From Cesiribacter sp. SM1 (GTDB taxonomy: Bacteria; Bacteroidota; Bacteroidia; Cytophagales; Cyclobacteriaceae): a stretch of 64,000 bases of DNA. The notes beneath the pieces were generated by a model. The model was not told where the DNA came from. It ran no database searches and was given only the letters and a program-made list of their open reading frames with translations. This document shows positions 1 to 6,894 of this stretch, piece after piece (position 1 is the stretch's first letter; the number at the start of each line of letters is the position of its first letter). The stretch lies in contig NZ_JAHXBU010000094.1 of NCBI RefSeq assembly GCF_020178975.1, positions 434,001 through 498,000 of the forward strand. The letters run 5' to 3'. A program made the translations under genes and the position numbers.

Positions 1-349
1 TGGCTTTGCCGACGAGGGTGCTGATATTGTACAACGCGGCGATGACTTGGTGCGCGACCTCTCGGAAAGCTGGGGACCGGCTCAGTTGCTGCTGCTGGCT
101 GGCTACTGGCTTTATTTTGCCCTGATGCACAGCAGCGCCTGGGGAGCTACGGTGGGCAAGCGGGTGCTGGGCCTCTATGTGGCCGACGAAGATGGCAACC
201 GCCTAAGCTTCTGGCAGGCTTCGCTGCGCTACCTGGGCAAGCTGATCTCCCTCTTTACGCTCTTTGTAGGCTTTCTGGTAGCACTGGTACATCCCCGGCG
301 GCAGGCACTGCACGACCTTATTGCAAAAACCTACGTAAAGCACTGGTAG
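1..349 (+). CDS. RDD family membrane protein, 5' end missing
   Basis: The reading frame is open from base 2 to the TAG at 347-349, so the gene starts upstream of the window. A TTG at 47 is only an internal codon. The visible C-terminal ~115 residues show the RDD-family pattern: a hydrophobic segment (LLLLAGYWLYFALM), the loop GATVGKRVLGLYV, a second hydrophobic segment (LISLFTLFVGFLVALV) and the closing HPRRQALHDLIAKT. RDD proteins are small integral membrane proteins, some linked to ion exchange, but the substrate is generally unknown. No function beyond a membrane protein can be inferred here. Confidence 0.85.
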   Translation, partial: GFADEGADIVQRGDDLVRDLSESWGPAQLLLLAGYWLYFALMHSSAWGATVGKRVLGLYVADEDGNRLSFWQASLRYLGKLISLFTLFVGFLVALVHPRRQALHDLIAKTYVKHW

Positions 350-707
350 TAAGCCTCCTTTTCACATTGCGGTAATATATCTGTGGTATTCTTCATCTAG
401 GCACCACACTTCCTTAAACATTGGGTGATCTTGTGCCTCTATTTTTGTAGTGTAGCAAAACACTAATTTTGGTGAGGAGTAAAAACCACAAAATTTCCCC
501 TGATCGGTTACTGCTGCAGGCACAGCTAAAGCCCCTTCAGCAAGCACCATTGCCGGTGCAACTGCAGCAGCACTCCCAGCGGCAGCATCGGCAGGCGATG
601 CTGCCGTTTCTCTACTTTCAGCGATTGGGACAACACCTCTTCACAAAGCTGCTGCTCCGGCAGCTTTCTTCCTTTGGCTCTTCTTTCCGACATTAACCTA
701 TAAGCAG
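350..707. other. non-coding spacer, no gene recognised
   Basis: These 358 bases lie between the RDD gene and the metallophosphoesterase gene. Short frames exist on both strands, but they overlap each other, have repetitive Gln/Leu or Ala-rich translations, and match no family I know. No convincing hairpin terminator or promoter motif was seen. Confidence 0.5.
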
Positions 708-1562
708 ATGAGCACCCAAATGAAACGTGAGGTAGAAGTAGTAGTGATTTCGGATGTGCATCTGGGTACCTATGGCTGCCAGGCAAAAGCCCTGCTGCGT
801 TACCTGAAAAGCATACGCCCCAAAACACTGGTGCTAAATGGCGATATTATCGATATCTGGCAGTTCAGCAAAAGCTACTGGCCAAAAGCACATATGCAGG
901 TGGTAAAGTATATCATGGGCCTCATCAGCAAAGGAGTGCAGGTACATTATATTACCGGCAATCACGATGAGCTGCTGCGCCGCTTCACTGGCTTTAAGCT
1001 TCAGAACTTTAGCATCAGCAATAAAGCTGTGCTGAAACTGGGTAACAGACAGGCTTGGGTTTTTCATGGCGATGTTTTTGATGTTACCATGCAACACTCC
1101 AAATGGCTGGCCCGCCTGGGTGGCCATGGCTACGACGGGCTCATTTTACTGAATACCTTCGCCAACTTCTGCAGCCAGAAAATGGGGCGTGGGCGCCTTT
1201 CTTTCTCAAAACGAATCAAGGGCAGTGTTAAATCTGCCGTAAAATTTATCTCGGGCTTTGAGCTCACCGCTGCCGACATTGCCATTGAAAAAGGCTACGA
1301 CTATGTGATCTGCGGCCATATTCACCAGCCCGAACTGCGCACCATCAGCAACCAGCATGGCAGTGTGCTGTACCTCAACTCAGGCGACTGGGTAGAGAGC
1401 CTCACGGCACTCGAGTATCAGCACGGGCAGTGGCAGCTCTACCGCTTTGCCGAAGACAGCAGCATGCTCGTGCCGGATTCTGAAGATGGCGATGTTGCAG
1501 AACCAGATCAGCAGCAGCTTTATGCCCTGCTAATGGCAGAATTTAACCCTAAATCGGCCTGA
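708..1562 (+). CDS. LpxH-like metallophosphoesterase (UDP-2,3-diacylglucosamine diphosphatase family)
   Basis: This is a 284-residue calcineurin-like phosphoesterase. The metal-binding blocks occur in order: SDVHLG (about residue 15), NGDIIDIW (about 44), TGNHDE (about 82), FHGDVFD (about 118) and CGHIHQPE (about 204). This arrangement and length fit the LpxH-like family, which cleaves UDP-2,3-diacylglucosamine in lipid A synthesis, although Bacteroidota carry several paralogues of uncertain substrate. The start ATG at 708 has in-frame alternatives only a few codons downstream. The TGA overlaps the ATG of the glycosyltransferase gene by one base, so the two are translationally coupled. That pairing favours a glycolipid or cell-envelope glycan substrate, but the exact one is inference. 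Confidence 0.8.
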   Translation: MSTQMKREVEVVVISDVHLGTYGCQAKALLRYLKSIRPKTLVLNGDIIDIWQFSKSYWPKAHMQVVKYIMGLISKGVQVHYITGNHDELLRRFTGFKLQNFSISNKAVLKLGNRQAWVFHGDVFDVTMQHSKWLARLGGHGYDGLILLNTFANFCSQKMGRGRLSFSKRIKGSVKSAVKFISGFELTAADIAIEKGYDYVICGHIHQPELRTISNQHGSVLYLNSGDWVESLTALEYQHGQWQLYRFAEDSSMLVPDSEDGDVAEPDQQQLYALLMAEFNPKSA

Positions 1563-2662
1563 TGAAGATTTTATATGCTGTGCAAGGCACCGGCAACGGC
1601 CACCTGAGCCGTGCCCGTGAAATTATTCCGGCGCTGCAAAAGCGCGCAGAGGTAGAGGTGCTGGTAAGTGGTACCCAGGCCGATATTTCTTTACCCGTTC
1701 CGCCTAAATACCAGTACCATGGCATTAGCTTTATATTCGGGCAAAAGGGTGGAATCGATTTCGCCGCCACCTGGCGCAGAAATTACCTGCAGCAGATCAT
1801 GAAGGAAGTTAACAGCCTGCCAGTGCAGGAATACGACCTGGTGATCTCCGATTTTGAGCCAATCTCCTGCTGGGCCAGCCAGCTTAAGGGCAAAACCTGT
1901 ATTGGCTTAAGCAACCAGGCTACCATATTATTGCCCGGCACCCCGCGCCCCAAACACCGCGATCCTGTTGGTGAAATGGTACTGCGTTATTATGCTCCTA
2001 CCGCTGCCGCTTATGGCTTTCACTTTCAGGCTTACCAACCCAACATTTTTACGCCTGTAATACGGCAGGAAGTACGGCAGCTACAACCCAGCGACGAGGG
2101 CTATTACACCGTATACCTGCCTGCACACAGCGATGAGCTAATCCTGAAGGTACTCTCCGCCATACCCGACATTCCCTGGCAGGTATTCAGCAAGCACAGC
2201 AAAAAGCCTTACCGCTGTGGCAACGTAAACATACAGCCAATAAAAGAAAGGGCTTTTCTGGAAAGTATGGAAGGCTGCAGCGGCATTTTATGTGCTGCAG
2301 GCTTTGCCACACCTGCAGAAGCCCTTTTCCTGAAAAAGAAACTGATGGTGGTACCCATGAAGTACCAGTATGAGCAGCAGTGCAATGCAGCTGCCTTAAA
2401 AGCCATGGGCGTAGCGGTATTAAAATCATTCAAGAAAAAGCAGCTCCCTAGAATACTGGACTGGCTGGAAAAGGGCTCCCCGATACCCGTACTCTACCCC
2501 GACCGCACACAGGAAATGGTAGATGCTATTCTGGCTAAACATGCCGTGGCCTCCACCAGTGAGGCCCTTCCCTCCAAAGTACACAGCATTGTTCCGGAGG
2601 GGCTGGTTCGCCTGCTGCAGAAACCGGGAGAGCATTATGAATACCAGGCGAAGAACCGCTAA
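1562..2662 (+). CDS. GT-B glycosyltransferase (MJ1255/VC2487-like family)
   Basis: The 366-residue protein begins with MKILYAVQGTGNGHLSRA, the glycine-rich N-terminal loop of a GT-B fold related to MurG/GT28 and the MJ1255 family. The C-terminal half carries the donor-site pattern CSGILCAAGFATPAEALFLKKKLMVVP (given here as a description of residues about 240-265), which resembles the nucleotide-sugar site of these enzymes. There is no signal peptide, so it should act on the cytoplasmic face of the membrane. It overlaps the preceding phosphoesterase gene by one base and is followed 38 bases later by a GH1 glycosidase. Donor and acceptor are unknown. A glycolipid is a reasonable guess from the context. 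Confidence 0.78.
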   Translation: MKILYAVQGTGNGHLSRAREIIPALQKRAEVEVLVSGTQADISLPVPPKYQYHGISFIFGQKGGIDFAATWRRNYLQQIMKEVNSLPVQEYDLVISDFEPISCWASQLKGKTCIGLSNQATILLPGTPRPKHRDPVGEMVLRYYAPTAAAYGFHFQAYQPNIFTPVIRQEVRQLQPSDEGYYTVYLPAHSDELILKVLSAIPDIPWQVFSKHSKKPYRCGNVNIQPIKERAFLESMEGCSGILCAAGFATPAEALFLKKKLMVVPMKYQYEQQCNAAALKAMGVAVLKSFKKKQLPRILDWLEKGSPIPVLYPDRTQEMVDAILAKHAVASTSEALPSKVHSIVPEGLVRLLQKPGEHYEYQAKNR

Positions 2663-2700
2663 GGAAATATCACAGACAAATAAGCTGATCTCCGGCAGGT

Positions 2701-4083
2701 GTGCAGAAAATAAGCAGGAAAGATTTTGGTGAAGACTTTGTCTGGGGAACGGCAATATCTGCCTATCAGACAGAGGGTGCGGCGGCGGCAGATGGTAAGG
2801 GGCCTTCTATCTGGGATAGCTTCTGTGCCAGAAAGGGTAAAATAGCTGATGGCGATAGCGGCAGCACCGCCTGTGATTTCTATAACCTCTGGCAGCAGGA
2901 TGTTGCCCTGCTAAAGCAGCTTAACATCACCAACTTCCGATTTTCGCTCTCCTGGCCCAGAATACTGCCACAAGGTACCGGAGCAGTTAACCAAAAAGGC
3001 ATTGATTTCTACAACAGGCTTATCGACAGGCTGCTGGAGGCCGGCATTACACCCTGGGTTACGCTTTACCACTGGGACCTGCCCCAGGCGCTGGAAGATA
3101 AAGGTGGCTGGACTAACCGGCAAATAGTAGACTGGTTTAGTGAATACACCCGCCTGTGCGCCCTGCACTTTGGCGATCGGGTGCAGCACTGGATGGTGCT
3201 GAACGAACCCCTGGCTTTTACCGGTGCCGGTCACTTCCTGGGCATTCATGCACCGGGCAGGCGCTGGCTTAAAAACTTTTTACCTGCGGTGCACCATGCC
3301 ACCCTCTGCCAGGCCGCCGGCGGGCGAATCCTGAGGCAGCTTTGCCCGCAGGCGCAAATTGGCACCACCTACAGTGGCAGCTGGGTAGAGCCCCTGCGCC
3401 CGGGCAACCAAAAAGATATTGCAGCTGCCCGGCGAACCGATGCCCTTCTGAACCGCCTGTTCCTGGAGCCCTGCCTGGGGCTGGGGTATCCTGTGCAGGA
3501 GCTCCCTTTTCTGCAGCGGCTTGAGCAGTACATGCAACCCCATGACGAAGCGCTGCTCCCCTTCAGTTTTGACTTTGTGGGCCTGCAGCTCTATACCCGC
3601 GAGCTGGTGCGCTACAGCTTTTGGGTGCCTCTTATGCAGGCACGCTTAGTATCTGCAAAAAAACGGGGGGTGCCCAAAACAGAAATGGACTGGGAGGTAC
3701 ACCCCCCCGCCCTGCACCACATGCTAATGCAGTACAGCCAGTACAAAGGGATCAAAAAGATCATCGTCACTGAAAATGGCGCTGCTTTTGCCGATACCCT
3801 GGTAAACGGAGGGGTACAGGACCCGCAACGGCAGCAATACCTGCAGGAGCACCTGTACCAGCTGTTGCAGGCCCGCCACGCAGGAGCACCTGTGCAAGGG
3901 TACTTTGTGTGGAGCTTTCTGGATAACTTTGAATGGGCAGAAGGTTACCGGCCCCGCTTTGGCCTGGTACATGTAGACTACGCCACGCAAAAGCGCACTG
4001 TTAAAGACTCCGGCTACTGGTACAGCCATTTCCTGGCAAACAGAGCTTCTGCTGCAGAAAAAAAACAGCCGCACACTTTTTAG
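2701..4083 (+). CDS. GH1 family beta-glucosidase
   Basis: The 460-residue length is typical for GH1. The N-terminal FGEDFVWGTAISAYQTEGA (about residues 9-27) is the GH1 signature. WHY-type substrate residues appear in TLYHWDLPQAL. The acid/base Glu is in VLNEPLAF (about residue 167) and the nucleophile Glu is in IIVTENGAAF (about 358). The aglycone-side block ends with WSFLDNFEWAEGYRPRFGL. The GTG at 2701 is chosen because the conserved region begins only a few residues later. There is no signal peptide, so it is cytoplasmic. It sits 38 bases after the glycosyltransferase gene, same strand. It probably hydrolyses beta-linked disaccharides or aryl glucosides; the exact specificity cannot be read off. 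Confidence 0.92.
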   Translation: MQKISRKDFGEDFVWGTAISAYQTEGAAAADGKGPSIWDSFCARKGKIADGDSGSTACDFYNLWQQDVALLKQLNITNFRFSLSWPRILPQGTGAVNQKGIDFYNRLIDRLLEAGITPWVTLYHWDLPQALEDKGGWTNRQIVDWFSEYTRLCALHFGDRVQHWMVLNEPLAFTGAGHFLGIHAPGRRWLKNFLPAVHHATLCQAAGGRILRQLCPQAQIGTTYSGSWVEPLRPGNQKDIAAARRTDALLNRLFLEPCLGLGYPVQELPFLQRLEQYMQPHDEALLPFSFDFVGLQLYTRELVRYSFWVPLMQARLVSAKKRGVPKTEMDWEVHPPALHHMLMQYSQYKGIKKIIVTENGAAFADTLVNGGVQDPQRQQYLQEHLYQLLQARHAGAPVQGYFVWSFLDNFEWAEGYRPRFGLVHVDYATQKRTVKDSGYWYSHFLANRASAAEKKQPHTF

Positions 4084-4196
4084 GTTAGGATTAGTATAAT
4101 CACTGCCACTTCTTTATTTTTTGCACGTATGTGATTTAAGCCCGAGCGTTGAATGCTCTAACATTATCATAACTCGTTACAGAGCTTTTTTTACCC

Positions 4197-5072
4197 ATGA
4201 AAAACCAATCTCAACTACGCGTTGGCGGAGTGCCCGAGCATTTTAACCTGCCCTGGCACCTGGCACTGGAAGACAAAGCCTTTGACAACCTCAGCCTTAG
4301 CCTCGACTGGCAGGATTATCCCGGTGGTACCGGTGCCATGGCCAAAGATTTGCGTGAGAATAAGCTGGATATTGCCATGCTCCTGACAGAAGGAGCTGTT
4401 GCCGATATTATCCGTGGTGCCAATTACCGGATTCTTTCCCTCTATGTAGACAGCCCGCTCCTCTGGGGCATTCATGTACATGCAGATTCTTCCATTCAGG
4501 AGATCGATGATATGAAAGGCCGTACCTATGCCATTAGCCGCGAGGGCAGCGGCTCCCACATTATGGCCTTTGTAGATGCAAAATCCAGGGAGTGGAACAC
4601 CAAAAACCTGAAATTTGAAATAGTAGGCAACCTGGAAGGTGCCAGAACCGCTCTGGCCAATAACACTGCCGATGTTTTTATGTGGGAAAAGTTTATGACC
4701 AAACCACTGGTAGATAGTGGTGAGTGGCGCCGCATAGGCGAAAGGCCTACCCCCTGGCCCTGCTTTGTGGTAGTGGTACGCGAGGAGGTAATGCAGCAAC
4801 AGGCCGAGCAGGTAAGCCAGGTGCTGCAGGTGGTGCGGCAGTATGCACAGCAGCTTAAGTTTAATCCGGAAGCCCCGGCCACCATTGCACGCCGCTACCA
4901 CCTGAAGCCGGAAGATGCCAAAATCTGGTGGGATGATGTACGCTGGGCCAATAACAGCCTTATACCTATGCTGATGCTGGAGGAGGTAATGAACGCGCTG
5001 AAAAGTGTAAACCTGATCACTAAAAAGAGCCCTCCAGAAAGCCTGTGCTTTGAAACCTGCCAGCTTGTATAG
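4197..5072 (+). CDS. periplasmic-binding-protein-like protein without signal peptide (Ca3427-like)
   Basis: The 291-residue protein has a type-2 periplasmic-binding fold pattern: an RVGGVPEHFNLP start, a LDIAMLLTEGAVADI block that normally contacts ligand, a hinge-like GRTYAISREGSGSHIMAF region and an ADVFMWEKFMT block. It resembles the Ca3427-like branch of the nitrate/sulfonate/thiamine-precursor binding proteins, which are often cytosolic in bacteria and fungi. No N-terminal hydrophobic stretch or lipobox is present and no ABC permease or ATPase gene is adjacent, so transport is unlikely to be its direct role. A C-terminal helix-rich tail follows. The ligand is unknown. Confidence 0.7.
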   Translation: MKNQSQLRVGGVPEHFNLPWHLALEDKAFDNLSLSLDWQDYPGGTGAMAKDLRENKLDIAMLLTEGAVADIIRGANYRILSLYVDSPLLWGIHVHADSSIQEIDDMKGRTYAISREGSGSHIMAFVDAKSREWNTKNLKFEIVGNLEGARTALANNTADVFMWEKFMTKPLVDSGEWRRIGERPTPWPCFVVVVREEVMQQQAEQVSQVLQVVRQYAQQLKFNPEAPATIARRYHLKPEDAKIWWDDVRWANNSLIPMLMLEEVMNALKSVNLITKKSPPESLCFETCQLV

Positions 5073-5118
5073 AACAGATCCGGAACCCCGCCGCTAAGGA
5101 CAGGGCTGTAAGAAATGT

Positions 5119-5140
5119 ACCCCGGACTAAAGTCCGGGGT
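5119..5140. terminator. hairpin between convergent genes
   Basis: ACCCCGGACT at 5119-5128 pairs with AGTCCGGGGT at 5131-5140, a very stable GC-rich stem. It lies 47 bases after the 4197-5072 gene and 79 bases before the end of the opposing gene at 5219. There is no T-run on either side, so it may be a roadblock or RNA-processing hairpin rather than a classical intrinsic terminator. Confidence 0.5.
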
Positions 5141-5218
5141 GCGCCTATAACCTGATCATTCTAGACCTAACAATGCTTTCTCCTAGAAAAGGAGTTTATT
5201 GAAGAGTAGTCCCTAAAG

Positions 5219-6070
5219 TTACTTAGTCTCTCTCACAAGCCGGAAGCCTACATCATAGCCATTTCCAGGGCCACCGGCATGAAAAAAATAGGTGGCATTT
5301 ACAACATCAGAGATAAAGCTTCCGCCCTTTAATACATGAACTTCTCCGCTATCAGGAGGCACAGGACTGGCATATACTTTTCCGTTGTAGTAATCTTCTA
5401 CCCATTCCCACACATTGCCAATCGTATCGTAGAGGCCCCAGGGGTTTGGCTTCATCTTACCTACCGGCTGCGTACTGCCTTTATTGGTATCCTGAATCCA
5501 GGCCTGCTCTTTTGTTTCTGCCCACGAAAGGAGCTTATCGGCTCCGGCTCTGGCTGCATACTCCCACTCAAACTCTGTTGGCAGCCTGTAAACGGCAGCT
5601 GTATCCAGGGCATTGAGCTTTCTAATAAAAGCCTGGGCCTGCTCCCAGCTAACTCCTTCAACGGGGTGCTGGTCTGCATTGCCTTTTACCCTGCTTTCCT
5701 GAAAAAAAGAAGGGTTTGTGCCCATTACTTTTTTCCATTGCCCCTGCGTTACTTCATATTTTCCTATGTAGTAAGGCTTGTTGATGGTAACCAGGAAACC
5801 AGGTCTTGAATCACGCCTTGCAAGCTCCTCGCAGCGCTTAAAGTCCTCCTCCGTCCAGCGAACGCTTGCATCTACTTCCCGGGTGTCTGGCGGGCTAGGA
5901 CATTCCAGCTCCACCCGGCCTACTACCATACTGCCGGGCTCAATCAGCTCAAATTCCATTCCTATTGTGTTGGTAAGTTTCCGCTTTGAGTTATTTGTAC
6001 CAGGCTGCTGGCAGTATAGTGTTGCTGTAGCCAATAGTATGATCAAAAAGGAAGCACTGATAACTTTCAT
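5219..6070 (-). CDS. formylglycine-generating-enzyme (SUMF1)-like exported protein
   Basis: The 283-residue protein carries the FGE-sulfatase fold pattern: GSMVVG, then YYIGKYEVTQGQWKKVMG (about residues 100-117), HPVEGVSWEQAQAFI, YRLPTEFEWEYAARAG, NPWGLYDTIGNVWEWVEDYY and the closing VGFRLVRE. The start at 6070 gives a signal sequence (MKVISASFLIILLATATLYC). The longer frame from 6145 adds an unlikely basic/Cys leader and overlaps the upstream gene. FGE relatives either convert a sulfatase cysteine to formylglycine or act as binding or oxidoreductase proteins. I see no sulfatase nearby and did not identify the catalytic cysteine pair, so a non-sulfatase role is likely. It is the last gene of the minus-strand run and sits 20 bases after the DUF1080 gene. 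Confidence 0.82.
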   Translation of the reverse strand: MKVISASFLIILLATATLYCQQPGTNNSKRKLTNTIGMEFELIEPGSMVVGRVELECPSPPDTREVDASVRWTEEDFKRCEELARRDSRPGFLVTINKPYYIGKYEVTQGQWKKVMGTNPSFFQESRVKGNADQHPVEGVSWEQAQAFIRKLNALDTAAVYRLPTEFEWEYAARAGADKLLSWAETKEQAWIQDTNKGSTQPVGKMKPNPWGLYDTIGNVWEWVEDYYNGKVYASPVPPDSGEVHVLKGGSFISDVVNATYFFHAGGPGNGYDVGFRLVRETK

Positions 6071-6090
6071 CCTTTTAGCTTTAGTGGAAA

Positions 6091-6801
6091 CTACAATTCT
6101 TTGATGGCGATGTTCCGGTAAGCATGGGCAGCATCTGGTTTCCATGAATAACCACAGCAGCTCCCGCCCGGTACCGGTACTAGGGTTGAACTCCAGTGCA
6201 GCTGCAGGGCAATCATTCCTTCGGTTACATCTGCAATTAAATCGTTACGCCTGGCTTTTACATCCCACATCTTCACGCCGTTTACCCATAGCGTTGCGTG
6301 GGGTGCTGCTCCTTCAACACGCAGATGAAAGGAATTCCACTGGCCTTTTTTCCATACCTTCTGCAAATCTGTAGCCTCAGCGGTGGTAGTGGTACGTAGC
6401 ATTTCACCAATCAGGTTTCCTGTGCCGGGCTCACCGTCTCCTGCAACCTCCAGCTGGTAGGCAGAACCACTTTCACTGGATCTGAAGAAGATCCCTCCAT
6501 TAGTACCCGGATCCCCCTTAAATTCAAGGTACAGCTCAAAATCCCTGTATTTTTTATCAGTAAGAATAATGCCGCCCTGTCCGTAGGGGTACTGTTGCAT
6601 CACTAAACTTCCATCCTCTACAAAGAAATTACCCGATGTTCCGTGGTGGCTGGTTTTGCTGATATGCCATCCGCTAAGATCCCGGCCATTGAATATAGGT
6701 GTGAACCCTTTTGGAATGGAATTCTGCTGTGCAATGAGCGTTGATGCTCCTGTAATCAGCAGAAAGAGACCAAGCATGCCTGATCTTAATACTTTCTGCA
6801 T
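6091..6801 (-). CDS. DUF1080 (3-keto-disaccharide hydrolase-type) exported protein
   Basis: The protein shows the DUF1080 LamG-like fold: FTPIFNGRDLSGWHI near the N-terminus, DFELYLEFKGDPGTNGGIFFRS in the middle (residues about 85-105), then YQLEVAGDGE and WNSFHLRVEG, ALQLHW near the end. Members of this family have been shown to act on 3-keto-glycosides. I start it at the second MQKV (6801, 236 residues) because it places the signal sequence LGLFLLITGASTLIAQQ directly at the N-terminus; the frame is open from an ATG at 6858. It is probably co-transcribed with the dehydrogenase gene upstream (stop at 6895), which fits a route that oxidises a sugar and then cleaves the product. The substrate is inference. 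Confidence 0.85.
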   Translation of the reverse strand: MQKVLRSGMLGLFLLITGASTLIAQQNSIPKGFTPIFNGRDLSGWHISKTSHHGTSGNFFVEDGSLVMQQYPYGQGGIILTDKKYRDFELYLEFKGDPGTNGGIFFRSSESGSAYQLEVAGDGEPGTGNLIGEMLRTTTTAEATDLQKVWKKGQWNSFHLRVEGAAPHATLWVNGVKMWDVKARRNDLIADVTEGMIALQLHWSSTLVPVPGGSCCGYSWKPDAAHAYRNIAIKEL

Positions 6802-6894
6802 TGGCCCCGGAGGAGCAAAGCCACTTGCTTCAAAGGAATCAGTATGTACTTTTTGCATATTCTAAGAATCTACGCCTGCCTCCAGACCTGCGGC

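Noticed and set aside
362-693. Overlapping short minus-strand frames in the spacer after the RDD gene
   Set aside because: They overlap in different frames, are Ala- or Leu/Gln-rich by composition, and show no family motif; joining them would need a frameshift.
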